Virus record (IMG/VR): IMGVR_UViG_3300036766_000416
Span: 1 to 64,000 of that record
Strand: one strand, 5' to 3'
Length of the DNA stretch: 64,000 nt
From: a virus
Shown in pieces: positions 6,792-13,063 of the stretch; the first letter of the stretch is position 1, and each line of letters opens with the position of its first letter. A program made the translations under genes and the position numbers. Below the pieces are notes generated by a model. The model saw only the letters and a program-made list of their open reading frames with translations. It did no database searches and had not been told where the DNA came from.

Positions 6792-7084
6792 GTGTGCGCC
6801 ATGCAGTCAATACAGAGAACGAGGTTCTCTATGCCAAGATTGATCGCCTTCAAGATACCGTGATCAAGCTCAGACAAGACAATAAGACCATGCGAACCAG
6901 AACACCTTTATTGGATGTAACCATGATCTATAGAACCTTTGTGATGGCCGGCCGTATAATGTCCTTGGTGGTAGACCCAGACCATAACCAAGTCTCTGTG
7001 ATCGTTGGGCGACCTGCGACAAGCCAGGAAATCAATACCATTGAGTACCAACCATGCTACATACCCACTGGGGTGTTGGTATGA
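6788..7084 (+). CDS. Hypothetical protein, 98 aa
   Basis: GTG start. The N-terminal third is a predicted coiled coil (NEVLYAKIDRLQDTVIKLRQ), followed by a strand-rich domain. Repeated GGTGAGGTGAGGT upstream can act as a ribosome site. It overlaps genes on both sides. No family is recognised. Confidence 0.5.
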   Translation: MSVRHAVNTENEVLYAKIDRLQDTVIKLRQDNKTMRTRTPLLDVTMIYRTFVMAGRIMSLVVDPDHNQVSVIVGRPATSQEINTIEYQPCYIPTGVLV

Positions 7085-7245
7085 GCGAACCGATTGTCCT
7101 CTTCTACAAGATTCGGGGTGCCAGGGCCCAGCGACGTGTGGTATCTGCTGAGACCTTCCAGTCAACCTATACGAACCTAAAGGGACTGGGTGCCACGATT
7201 CTCATTGACGTCTCCGTGACCCCTATCAAGGAACAAGCGGCATGA
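7081..7245 (+). CDS. Small hypothetical protein, 54 aa
   Basis: It encodes MSEPIVLFYKIRGARAQRRV..., a small alpha/beta protein with a basic loop. ATG 7081 overlaps the previous stop. The function is unknown. Confidence 0.45.
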   Translation: MSEPIVLFYKIRGARAQRRVVSAETFQSTYTNLKGLGATILIDVSVTPIKEQAA

Positions 7246-7334
7246 CTATACTCTATGTGCTCGAAATGATCGAAGACCCTGCCACACAACGGTCGCCGGT
7301 CGACGAAGCGGAACTTGTACTTATAAAATTTTGA
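7242..7334 (+). CDS. Short ORF, 30 aa
   Basis: The ORF begins MTILYVLEMIEDP and overlaps the previous stop by ATGA. It is acidic. It is supported only by its position within a chain of coupled small genes. Confidence 0.3.
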   Translation: MTILYVLEMIEDPATQRSPVDEAELVLIKF

Positions 7335-7341
7335 AAGGATT

Positions 7342-7482
7342 ATGATGACCGAACAGACACCGGCGCGAAGTGCCTTTGACATTCCAGGCTTTGCAGAGTT
7401 TATTGCGGCTCTGGCACAGAAACTCGATGACAGCAAGAACAGTGAACAACCAACAGTAAAGGAACCCAATGAGGACGCTTAA
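7342..7482 (+). CDS. Small hypothetical protein, 46 aa
   Basis: It encodes MMTEQTPARSAFDIPGFAEF..., with one amphipathic helix and an acidic tail. AAAGGAT lies before the paired ATG codons at 7342 and 7345. The end overlaps the next gene by 14 nt. Confidence 0.45.
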   Translation: MMTEQTPARSAFDIPGFAEFIAALAQKLDDSKNSEQPTVKEPNEDA

Positions 7483-7795
7483 GCATACACCCAAGCACCT
7501 GAGACAGTATGAGTACAAACCGAGACCTGAGGCACCGGTGGTCCTTGCAGACCCACGGTTAATTCTCAGTGCCCTCTATGGTGATACCTATGTCGGACCC
7601 CATGGCCATGTGACACACAAGGAGGCCTTTGAGGCCCGGCGGGCCAAGCGAACCTTGGCGGGCAAACCAGAACCTGCGAGACGGAGCATGAAAAGGCAGG
7701 CGTGGCCGGTCTATGAGTCAGAGTCCACGATCACCACGAGGCTCGCTGCTCAAGAATCCTCGATTGATACCATCGAGTCATTGGAGACCGAGTAA
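7469..7795 (+). CDS. Hypothetical basic protein, 108 aa
   Basis: The protein has many Arg/Lys and Pro residues (HTPKHLRQYEYKPRPEAP; FEARRAKRTLAGKPEPARR) and an acidic Ser/Thr-rich end. It may bind nucleic acid. AAAGGAA lies about 8 nt upstream of the ATG. No family is recognised. Confidence 0.5.
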   Translation: MRTLKHTPKHLRQYEYKPRPEAPVVLADPRLILSALYGDTYVGPHGHVTHKEAFEARRAKRTLAGKPEPARRSMKRQAWPVYESESTITTRLAAQESSIDTIESLETE

Positions 7796-8070
7796 TGAGG
7801 CGCCCAAAGTATTACAAGACGGGCATGAAGTTTACCGGTCGTGGTGTCGATGGTGAATTTCTGTTGGCTCAAGTGGACAGCGGTGCCATGAACCTCATTA
7901 GCCTGAAGAATGGTAATCGGTGGAACAATGTTCCCCTGAAAGCAGCCAATAGCCAGAAGATTTCTTCCAAATTGTTTCACGCGCACTTTGCTCCCCTGAC
8001 ACCCAATACCCCCAAGGATCGTTGGTCCTGGAAGTTGGTTGACAAACAGGCTGATAGTGTGCTATACTAG
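7795..8070 (+). CDS. Hypothetical protein sharing an NRW motif with the gene at 11561
   Basis: This encodes 91 residues, probably a small beta barrel. The segment MNLISLKNGNRW near residues 32-43 resembles CKLICLPSANRW in the protein at 11561, and the surrounding hydrophobic pattern is similar. This suggests two diverged members of one family. It overlaps the previous stop (TAATG). The promoter at 8039 lies in its last codons. Confidence 0.5.
   Translation: MRRPKYYKTGMKFTGRGVDGEFLLAQVDSGAMNLISLKNGNRWNNVPLKAANSQKISSKLFHAHFAPLTPNTPKDRWSWKLVDKQADSVLY
8039..8068 (+). promoter_or_regulatory. sigma70-like promoter
   Basis: TTGACA at 8039-8044 and TATACT at 8063-8068 are spaced 18 bp, with TGTGC before the -10. 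The ATG of the next gene lies at 8076, only 7 nt downstream. Confidence 0.65.
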
Positions 8071-8075
8071 AACCC

Positions 8076-8360
8076 ATGATCACTACAAGTGATTCGCGCA
8101 ATCGCCTCAGGGTATCGTCACACAATCTCACGGATGGAATGGGGACCAGGATGGGACTGATACTGACACCAGGATCAAAGAAACAATTCCTGTCCAAACT
8201 TGTCGAATTGACTGAGTATGTCAATGAGGACATGGATCGTGAAACGATTATGTATTGGACCGCACACCTCATGCCCATTGTGGTGAATCAGTTTGCCTTC
8301 TATGACCCAGAGAAGCATGGGGTTCTGAGGCCAGCCAAGAAGAAACGTATCCGTTTGTAG
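8076..8360 (+). CDS. Hypothetical protein, 94 aa
   Basis: It contains a Ser/Arg-rich N-terminus, a central helix-rich part (KKQFLSKLVELTEYVNEDMD) and a basic end (KKKRIRL). ATG 8076 has no ribosome site and sits where transcription should start, so translation may be leaderless. A later in-phase ATG at 8151 would shorten it by 25 residues. Confidence 0.5.
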   Translation: MITTSDSRNRLRVSSHNLTDGMGTRMGLILTPGSKKQFLSKLVELTEYVNEDMDRETIMYWTAHLMPIVVNQFAFYDPEKHGVLRPAKKKRIRL

Positions 8361-8471
8361 CCATTTATTCGGGGTTATACTCGCTATGAGGTATAATGTC
8401 TTATAAACCATTGATATCCTGAATGGTTAACGTAGCAACGGTGGATACTGCGTATAACTCAAAGGTACTGG

Positions 8472-8500
8472 TTGACAATACCTGTGAAATGTGACATAAT
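8472..8500 (+). promoter_or_regulatory. sigma70-like promoter
   Basis: TTGACA at 8472-8477 and CATAAT at 8495-8500 are spaced 17 bp, preceded by TGTGA as in the cassette promoters. The gap before it (8361-8471) holds a TTATAC/GTATAA inverted repeat near 8375-8396 and nothing else recognised. Confidence 0.75.
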
Positions 8501-8507
8501 GAGAGGC

Positions 8508-8708
8508 ATGAGAGTCAGACTGACAGGCAAGACGCGCAAAGGCAAAACCCGTATCGGCACCCATGGTGCGCTGTGGAACGTGGACCTCCGCGCTGCTGAA
8601 GCCTTGAGTCCGAGACCTACCAAGATTCTGATTCGCTCGTTGAATGGCACCGCGTGTCGCTGGGTGCATCCCACCAACGATCCCGATTTCACCGTAGAAG
8701 AAGCATGA
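8508..8708 (+). CDS. Small basic hypothetical protein, 66 aa
   Basis: It encodes MRVRLTGKTRKGKTRIGTHG..., an Arg/Lys-rich beta-type protein that may bind nucleic acid. ATG 8508 lies 7 nt after the -10 hexamer with only GAGAGG in between, too close for a normal ribosome site, so leaderless initiation is likely. It overlaps the next gene. Confidence 0.5.
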   Translation: MRVRLTGKTRKGKTRIGTHGALWNVDLRAAEALSPRPTKILIRSLNGTACRWVHPTNDPDFTVEEA

Positions 8709-8794
8709 CACTCCATCAACGTGCACAGTTTATGGCGGTCTCACTGATTATGTGGGGCTTCATTATTTACAGCATTATGAGGATACTCGCATGA
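8705..8794 (+). CDS. One-helix membrane peptide, 29 aa
   Basis: It encodes MTLHQRAQFMAVSLIMWGFI..., a single hydrophobic helix with a short basic start. It overlaps both neighbours by ATGA, as do many genes in this region. Confidence 0.4.
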   Translation: MTLHQRAQFMAVSLIMWGFIIYSIMRILA

Positions 8795-8967
8795 CCCAAT
8801 ATCAAGTCTCCAAAACCATTACCTACACCCTCGTCGTGAACGCCCAGACACCTGCGGACGCCGCGATCATTGCGGATAGCCATGAGTTGTCCGACTGGGA
8901 AAAGTATGAGTTTAATGTGGATGTGGAATCACTCGGTCCAGAGAACGAGGAAATCGATGAGTATTAA
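8791..8967 (+). CDS. Small acidic hypothetical protein, 58 aa
   Basis: It encodes MTQYQVSKTITYTLVVNAQT..., a predicted small alpha/beta protein with a highly acidic end. The pattern of strand, helix with PADAAIIAD and strand is common in small phage proteins of unknown role. ATG 8791 overlaps the previous stop. Confidence 0.5.
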   Translation: MTQYQVSKTITYTLVVNAQTPADAAIIADSHELSDWEKYEFNVDVESLGPENEEIDEY

Positions 8968-9151
8968 AGGTGGGATACCCGCGCCGGAGTTGCCGTGGGA
9001 AATGAAAGTGTTTGTGTGGGGCTTGTCGGTGATCCTGACAGTGGCCGCACTGGTGTCGATGATGTGGATGATTGACCTTGCGTGTCAGGTCGGCACAGAC
9101 AGACTAGATGAGATTGCAAATTGTTGGTTCAACCTGAAGTGGGGTCGCTAG
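8957..9151 (+). CDS. Single-pass membrane protein, 64 aa
   Basis: A hydrophobic segment (VFVWGLSVILTVAALVSMM) near residues 18-36 is followed by a short domain with two Cys residues. It overlaps the previous gene by 11 nt. The role is unknown. Confidence 0.5.
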   Translation: MSIKGGIPAPELPWEMKVFVWGLSVILTVAALVSMMWMIDLACQVGTDRLDEIANCWFNLKWGR

Positions 9152-9152
9152 T

Positions 9153-9302
9153 ATGCGGTCGCGTAAATTGAATATTACCTTGAACTGGGTGCTGCTATTG
9201 GTGCCCCTGGGGTTTATCTGGTTCCTGTTGGCTCATCAGTACCCTCAGATGCGCCTGGACCTCCATGACTATCTCACGTTATTCCGTTGGGGGCACCTAT
9301 GA
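9153..9302 (+). CDS. Single-pass membrane protein, 49 aa
   Basis: A basic N-terminus (MRSRKLN) is followed by one hydrophobic helix (WVLLLVPLGFIWFLLA) and an amphipathic end. It begins directly after the preceding stop and ends in an ATGA overlap. Confidence 0.5.
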   Translation: MRSRKLNITLNWVLLLVPLGFIWFLLAHQYPQMRLDLHDYLTLFRWGHL

Positions 9303-9487
9303 GTGAGCTAATGTGGTGGGGGTATCTCCATGCGAATGGCTCTGTGCAGTTGAAACGATGGTTTGGTGACCACAAAGATTACACGGACGACTGTGATGGT
9401 AATGATTGTGTAGTGCAGGTCGTTCGACCATTCGCCGCTGCGACCCGAGAGGATGCCATCGATGTCCTGAAAGCAAGGTTGCGATGA
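9299..9487 (+). CDS. Hypothetical protein, 62 aa
   Basis: It encodes MSELMWWGYLHANGSVQLKR..., a compact beta-type protein with two Cys in DDCDGNDC. It resembles small phage proteins that begin with a WWGY-H-NG-Q-K pattern, whose function is unknown. ATG 9299 overlaps the previous stop. Confidence 0.5.
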   Translation: MSELMWWGYLHANGSVQLKRWFGDHKDYTDDCDGNDCVVQVVRPFAAATREDAIDVLKARLR

Positions 9488-9849
9488 AGTTTGAGAAGAC
9501 CTCCTGTTCTCAGTGTGGCCAAGAGTTTGGTCCCGGTGACCATGGGTTCTCGCATTGCTCTGACCACTTGAAGAATCCGGTGCGCTACACCGCCCTGACG
9601 AATGGGACTGCGTTTATGGGTATGGGTTCGAACACAGGTCTCAATGAGGGTCACGAGTATCCCTATGTGTTATGGACAGACTATGAGGCACTACAGTTTG
9701 CGCTGGCGCAAGAAAAAGAACACCGGCAAGCCGACAGTCTTTACTGGGAGTCTGTAGCAACTCCTGGATGCCTTTCAATTTCAGGGGTCTATGACAAAGG
9801 TCTTACTGGAAGAGACCGACGAGCAAAGGCTGACAATCAGAGAACTTGA
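9484..9849 (+). CDS. Cys/His zinc-motif protein, 121 aa
   Basis: Residues 8-11 are CSQC and residues 25-27 are HCSDH, arranged like a small zinc ribbon. A helical region follows (ALQFALAQEKEHRQADSLYW). ATG 9484 overlaps the previous stop. An overlapping short ORF begins within its end. Confidence 0.5.
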   Translation: MKFEKTSCSQCGQEFGPGDHGFSHCSDHLKNPVRYTALTNGTAFMGMGSNTGLNEGHEYPYVLWTDYEALQFALAQEKEHRQADSLYWESVATPGCLSISGVYDKGLTGRDRRAKADNQRT

Positions 9850-9874
9850 ACGACAACTCAGGGAGCCCCGATGA
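9791..9874 (+). CDS. Short helical ORF, 27 aa
   Basis: It encodes MTKVLLEETDEQRLTIRELE..., a charged helix in another frame of the previous gene. It couples to the following ORF through ATGA. The case for real coding is modest. Confidence 0.25.
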   Translation: MTKVLLEETDEQRLTIRELERQLREPR

Positions 9875-10014
9875 GCATGATTGATTTTCTCCGATCACCC
9901 GTCAAATTTCTCAAGTCTCGCCGGAAAGCGAAAAAGATTATGCAGCGAGCCGTTCGCTGTATGGTGGCCTCAGGTGTGTTACGGCGTATTCACATTATGT
10001 CACGAATAGGATAA
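9871..10014 (+). CDS. Small basic protein, 47 aa
   Basis: It is very rich in Lys and Arg (FLKSRRKAKKIMQRAVRC), probably helical and nucleic-acid or membrane binding. GGGAG precedes ATG 9871. Confidence 0.4.
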   Translation: MSMIDFLRSPVKFLKSRRKAKKIMQRAVRCMVASGVLRRIHIMSRIG

Positions 10015-10019
10015 ATATT

Positions 10020-10211
10020 ATGAGGGCACAGATTGACAGCATTGAACGGTTGTTGAGTATTTTGGATACCCAGGAAACCCTGATTAAGGCCCAGAAAGAC
10101 CACATCTATGCGTTGCAGACAAAGCTGAAGAAGGTGGTGCTAGGGCAGCAACCTCTCAGCGATCACTCGACTCGTGCCGCGGCCCTAGAGTCCGAGTGTT
10201 GGGAACCATGA
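10020..10211 (+). CDS. Small coiled-coil protein, 63 aa
   Basis: The sequence MRAQIDSIERLLSILDTQET... shows regular heptads for about 40 residues, so a dimeric coiled coil is likely. It overlaps the next gene by ATGA. Confidence 0.45.
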   Translation: MRAQIDSIERLLSILDTQETLIKAQKDHIYALQTKLKKVVLGQQPLSDHSTRAAALESECWEP

Positions 10212-10354
10212 ATTATTTTGTGATAGCCACCGGGTCTCTGTATCTCTGTGCTGCTGTGTATTCAGTATACCAGAGGCACTATGGTTGGGCGATGGTGTGG
10301 GGATGCTACGGTATTTCTGCGTTAGTCTTGAGTACCATGGAGGGCCGCGGATGA
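10208..10354 (+). CDS. Membrane protein with two short helices, 48 aa
   Basis: Two hydrophobic stretches (FVIATGSLYLCAAVYSV and WAMVWGCYGISALVL) are separated by a short basic turn, giving a hairpin in the membrane. It overlaps both neighbours by ATGA. Confidence 0.5.
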   Translation: MNYFVIATGSLYLCAAVYSVYQRHYGWAMVWGCYGISALVLSTMEGRG

Positions 10355-10485
10355 CTGATCGAGAATATTTTCAACGGTTACTGGAGCACTCAAAGGACCA
10401 TGAGATGCGGGCCTTCTATCTGGCGCAATTATCCGTGTTGAAAGACGTGGCGCCACACCAAGAATGTGCAGAAGGTGACCAATGA
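10351..10485 (+). CDS. Small hypothetical protein, 44 aa
   Basis: It encodes MTDREYFQRLLEHSKDHEMR..., which is helical and rich in charged residues. It overlaps both neighbours by ATGA. The function is unknown. Confidence 0.4.
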   Translation: MTDREYFQRLLEHSKDHEMRAFYLAQLSVLKDVAPHQECAEGDQ

Positions 10486-10697
10486 ATATGTCATTCAAGA
10501 AATCGGTCTGGCACAAACTTGACGAAATCGAGCAATGGATGTCTGCCTGCACCAAGTCCCTGAAACATACCCCGCGTTTCACCGCTGCTGAACGCCGGCA
10601 CCTCGCGGGCCTCGCTGACAGTATTGGTGGTTCCGCTGGCGTGTTGTCCCTGTATGCGGCCCTCACTCCACCAAAGAAGAAATCTGTTCAAAAATGA
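10482..10697 (+). CDS. Hypothetical helical protein, 71 aa
   Basis: The protein (MNMSFKKSVWHKLDEIEQWM...) is mostly helical with a basic end (PPKKKSVQK). Its stop codon is part of the TGTTCAAAAATGAACA dyad of cassette C, so the regulatory repeat begins exactly at the gene end. Confidence 0.5.
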   Translation: MNMSFKKSVWHKLDEIEQWMSACTKSLKHTPRFTAAERRHLAGLADSIGGSAGVLSLYAALTPPKKKSVQK

Positions 10698-10799
10698 ACA
10701 GTGTCTCCTAAATCACACAGAAATTTAATGTTGGTAACCCTGGCTCTCTCTCATGACTCTAGCCCCGGTATGTGACATAATTAGAACATGGATAGTAGA
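10688..10799 (+). repeat. Repeated regulatory cassette, copy C
   Basis: It contains TGTTCA-AAAA-TGAACA, TAAATCACACA, AAATTTAATG, a weaker -35 (ATGACT), GACATAATTAGAACATGG and ATAGTAGAG. It is the closest relative of copy B. Confidence 0.8.
10753..10781 (+). promoter_or_regulatory. sigma70-like promoter, cassette C
   Basis: ATGACT at 10753-10758 (weak -35) and CATAAT at 10776-10781 are spaced 17 bp. ATG at 10788 lies 6 nt after the -10. Confidence 0.65.
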
Positions 10800-10928
10800 G
10801 AACCAGAAACTAAGGGCCTTGGGATTATGACACCAAAAACTAAAAAGTCAAAATTGCTTAGACTGTCACGGAAAGATTTGATGTTTATTATTCAAATGTT
10901 GGAATGGGAGAAGAGTTGTAATGCTTGA
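10788..10928 (+). CDS. Small basic protein, 46 (or 33) aa
   Basis: From ATG 10788, at the predicted transcript start, it encodes MDSREPETKGLGIM..., sharing MDSRE with the cassette B gene. A second in-phase ATG at 10827 has only a poor ribosome site, so here the leaderless start may be the main one. The C-terminus overlaps the next gene. Confidence 0.4.
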   Translation: MDSREPETKGLGIMTPKTKKSKLLRLSRKDLMFIIQMLEWEKSCNA

Positions 10929-11001
10929 ATTTGTTGTGACGGTGGTGATGATTCTGGTGACCATTGTGGTCCTAGATTATGTGAATGGAGCCCGAAAATG
11001 A
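10921..11001 (+). CDS. One-helix membrane peptide, 26 aa
   Basis: It encodes MLEFVVTVVMILVTIVVLDY..., a single transmembrane helix. GAGAAGAG lies upstream. It overlaps the PagL-like gene by ATGA, suggesting they are co-expressed. Confidence 0.45.
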   Translation: MLEFVVTVVMILVTIVVLDYVNGARK

Positions 11002-11450
11002 TTCGAGAAGTGATGAGTATGTGTTTGGCCCCTGTGGTGCTTGCGGGGTACCTCATGTCCACGGACGTCCACTTCCGCAAGGATGTGACGAATCCGCAGG
11101 GTGTCAATAACGCTGCGATGATCGAGGTCCAGACCTGTGAAACCGGATTAGGGTTTGACGCCAAAGCAGCCACTAATGGATTATACGGCGCGGGCCTTCA
11201 ATACGGATTCAGCAAGACCTTTGCCGACGACTATCGACTCACCTTCACACCGAAAGCGGGACTGAGTTATACGGACCATACGGTCTATGAGTTACCCCAG
11301 GACTTCCAATTCGGCATTGGAGCACAGGTTCTCTTTGGGTACAAACAGTTTCGAGTGGGTGCTGAGTTGTGGCACCTCAGTAATGCGGGGATGACCAGAC
11401 CGAACATCGGCCTCAATCTCCCGATTATTCAAGCCGGCTGGGCGTTCTGA
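10998..11450 (+). CDS. PagL-like outer-membrane lipid A deacylase family protein
   Basis: This encodes 150 residues. A short hydrophobic start is followed by beta strands of alternating pattern and a C-terminal AELWHLSNAGMTRPNIGLN segment ending in aromatic Phe, as in small outer-membrane barrels. The HLSNAG block matches the His-x-Ser of PagL lipid A 3-O-deacylase. From memory of the Pseudomonas enzyme, its catalytic Glu sits 14 residues after that His; here the position is Asn. It could modify lipid A or be an inactive barrel. The signal peptide is weak. Confidence 0.6.
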   Translation: MIREVMSMCLAPVVLAGYLMSTDVHFRKDVTNPQGVNNAAMIEVQTCETGLGFDAKAATNGLYGAGLQYGFSKTFADDYRLTFTPKAGLSYTDHTVYELPQDFQFGIGAQVLFGYKQFRVGAELWHLSNAGMTRPNIGLNLPIIQAGWAF

Positions 11451-11560
11451 GAAATATTTACAGAGCCCTCAGATGAGCATGTGAATCAATTGAAAGTGGA
11501 GCTACGCTAGCGAGCGACCGAGATCCGCAAACTCAAAGGTATCCCTGCACGGGAACGGAA

Positions 11561-11935
11561 ATGATGAGCACTCTATCCGAACGATTGCTGGAGATCCTTG
11601 AACGAGAACAGGGTGGACCGGTTGTGAAAAAGATTACTACTTCAATCCCTCTGGAAGGTGAGCCGAGGTACGAGATCGGCACGGTGTTTGTCCGGGCGGG
11701 TTCTTCGATCAATGCGGATAACCATACAGGTATTCTGGTGCGTACCGCGCGTGGTGAATGTAAATTGATATGCCTGCCTTCGGCGAACCGTTGGACTGAT
11801 GAAAATGCATTTTTGGTGCCAGACGGAAGACTCGGACCAACGATTCGAGAGTTTCACAGTGTTTTCGGTGGTATGTGGATTGTGAGCAAGCGTGGCACAG
11901 AGTCTCTCGCAGAATGGTCAAGGACCGACGTGTAA
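11561..11935 (+). CDS. Hypothetical protein, 124 aa, NRW motif
   Basis: The N-terminal helix (LSERLLEILEREQGG) is followed by a beta-rich domain with CKLICLPSANRW near residues 68-79. This is similar to MNLISLKNGNRW in the protein at 7795, which suggests a shared fold. Paired ATG codons are at 11561 and 11564, with GGAACGGAA upstream. The 110 bp before it contain a frame interrupted by TAG at 11508. Confidence 0.5.
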   Translation: MMSTLSERLLEILEREQGGPVVKKITTSIPLEGEPRYEIGTVFVRAGSSINADNHTGILVRTARGECKLICLPSANRWTDENAFLVPDGRLGPTIREFHSVFGGMWIVSKRGTESLAEWSRTDV

Positions 11936-11943
11936 AATAGGGC

Positions 11944-11972
11944 TTGACAAGGGCCCGGAAGTGTGATAGAGT
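11944..11972 (+). promoter_or_regulatory. sigma70-like promoter
   Basis: TTGACA at 11944-11949 and TAGAGT at 11967-11972 are spaced 17 bp, preceded by TGTGA. It is followed directly by a TATAAATA box (11972-11979). Confidence 0.5.
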
Positions 11973-11979
11973 ATAAATA
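11972..11979 (+). promoter_or_regulatory. T4-type late promoter box
   Basis: TATAAATA followed by C. A second copy lies at 12001-12008. Together with two sigma70-like promoters they form an alternating early/late promoter block in front of the tRNA array. Confidence 0.5.
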
Positions 11980-12000
11980 CAAGGTCGAGCAGACAAAGTG

Positions 12001-12008
12001 TATAAATA
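12001..12008 (+). promoter_or_regulatory. T4-type late promoter box
   Basis: TATAAATA followed by G, 5 nt before the next -35. It could supply late transcripts of the tRNA region if the terminator at 12209 is read through. Confidence 0.5.
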
Positions 12009-12012
12009 GTTC

Positions 12013-12041
12013 TTGACAACGACCAAAAACTGTGCTATAGT
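12013..12041 (+). promoter_or_regulatory. sigma70-like promoter
   Basis: TTGACA at 12013-12018 and TATAGT at 12036-12041 are spaced 17 bp with TGTGC before the -10. It is the last good promoter before the tRNA array. Confidence 0.7.
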
Positions 12042-12062
12042 ATAGAGACAATCGAGACAACC

Positions 12063-12161
12063 ATGAGCCTTTATCAACGCGATAGAAAACTGAATACCAA
12101 CGAATGTCAAGGGACCCGGTCCTCGTGGCCAGCCCCCATACATTTTGGTACTATTATGTAA
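12063..12161 (+). CDS. Short ORF upstream of the tRNA array, 32 aa
   Basis: The ORF (MSLYQRDRKLNTNECQ...) starts 21 nt after a good -10 but has a weak ribosome site. It may be a real small gene or a chance frame in a leader region. Confidence 0.3.
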   Translation: MSLYQRDRKLNTNECQGTRSSWPAPIHFGTIM

Positions 12162-12208
12162 GCGACCTGTATTATACCACCCCGGGTATCATACAGGGGA
12201 TTCGAGAA

Positions 12209-12236
12209 GCCGGGGAAAATTTTCCCTGGCTTTTTT
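12209..12236 (+). terminator. Rho-independent terminator
   Basis: GCCGGGGAAAA pairs with TTTTCCCTGGC with almost no loop, followed by TTTTTT. It sits 8 nt before the first tRNA, so it ends the early transcript or attenuates transcription into the array. Confidence 0.8.
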
Positions 12237-12243
12237 ATTTTCA

Positions 12244-12319
12244 GGGGCTTTAGCTCAATCAGGAGAGCGTCTGCATGGCATGCAGAAGGCAGCGAGGGCG
12301 GAACTCGCAAGCTCCACCA
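12244..12319 (+). tRNA. tRNA-Ala(GGC)
   Basis: A full cloverleaf can be drawn. The acceptor GGGGCTT/AAGCTCC contains the G3-U70 alanine identity pair. The anticodon loop is ATGGCAT and CCA is encoded. The T-loop is GGCGGAA instead of TTCnAnn. Confidence 0.9.
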
Positions 12320-12327
12320 AATAGTAT

Positions 12328-12401
12328 ACGCATTTCGTACAACAGCAGTACCTCCGCCCGATTAGCGGATGATCACAGTGCAATTCTGTGAATGCGTACC
12401 A
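12328..12401 (+). tRNA. tRNA-Ile(GAT)
   Basis: The acceptor is ACGCATT/AATGCGT, the anticodon stem TCCGC/GCGGA with loop CCGATTA, and CCA is encoded. Position 33 is C and 37 is T, both unusual. The T-loop is TGCAATT (G55). Confidence 0.75.
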
Positions 12402-12414
12402 AATAGAGGTATCA

Positions 12415-12981
12415 ATGCCGTGGCATCATATTATTCCAAAGCATAAGTGGAAGTTCAGGTTTGGCGATCTGGGTGGCGTGAATGCTCATGATAATTTGGT
12501 CAATTTGACTACGGAACAACATTCCCAGGTTCATAGGATGATGGGGGAGTGTGGGTCGCAATATGATTATATTGCCTATTTGGCTATTTCTCGTCAGATC
12601 GGGAAGGAAGAAATTCAAAAGCGAATATCTTCTCATGCGTCCTCTGTTGCCAATGCTGGAAATAAATACGCACTGGGAACTAAACGAACGGAAGAACAGA
12701 AGAATAGGATGGTAGAGTTGGCAAGAGGCCGAAGGCAGACTGGGAAGCAGAAATTAGAATCCGCTAAACGCATGATAGGAAATAAATACTCCCTCAATAA
12801 GAAGAACGGTTTGGGGTATAAACACACCGAGAAATATAAGAAAGAGGCTTCTGAAAGACTGATCGGTAATACAAATGCTTTAGGGGCTAAACATACCGAT
12901 GAAATGAATCGTCTCAAATCAGAAAGATTGATCGGAAAGAAACGCGGCCCATACCGTAGGATACATATACCTGTGGTGTAA
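12415..12981 (+). CDS. HNH homing endonuclease with NUMOD-type repeats
   Basis: This encodes 188 residues. The N-terminus MPWHHIIPKHKW plus downstream EQHSQVHRMM gives the WHHIIP-type HNH site common in T4-like phages. Lys-rich repeats of a GNKY-LG-KHTEE type follow, as in NUMOD3 DNA-binding modules. AGAGGT lies 6 nt before ATG 12415. It stands between tRNA-Ile and tRNA-Trp. Its last 15 nt, including the stop, are the first 15 nt of tRNA-Trp. Confidence 0.85.
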   Translation: MPWHHIIPKHKWKFRFGDLGGVNAHDNLVNLTTEQHSQVHRMMGECGSQYDYIAYLAISRQIGKEEIQKRISSHASSVANAGNKYALGTKRTEEQKNRMVELARGRRQTGKQKLESAKRMIGNKYSLNKKNGLGYKHTEKYKKEASERLIGNTNALGAKHTDEMNRLKSERLIGKKRGPYRRIHIPVV

Positions 12982-13040
12982 TAGCAACATATTCGTCTCC
13001 AAAACGAATGATCGGGGTGCAATTCCTCGTAGGTATGCCA
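12967..13040 (+). tRNA. tRNA-Trp(CCA)
   Basis: The acceptor is ATACCTG/TAGGTAT, the D-stem GTGT/ACAT, and the anticodon loop CTCCAAA on stem TTCGT/ACGAA, with CCA encoded. The T-loop is TGCAATT. It overlaps the end of the HNH gene. The last A of CCA begins an out-of-use ATG. Confidence 0.85.
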
Positions 13041-13063
13041 TGTGCCTTACAAAGGAAGATATT

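Noticed and set aside
10010-10017. GATAAATA box near 10010
   Set aside because: Only 2 nt separate it from the next ATG and the region is an early operon, so a late promoter is unlikely.
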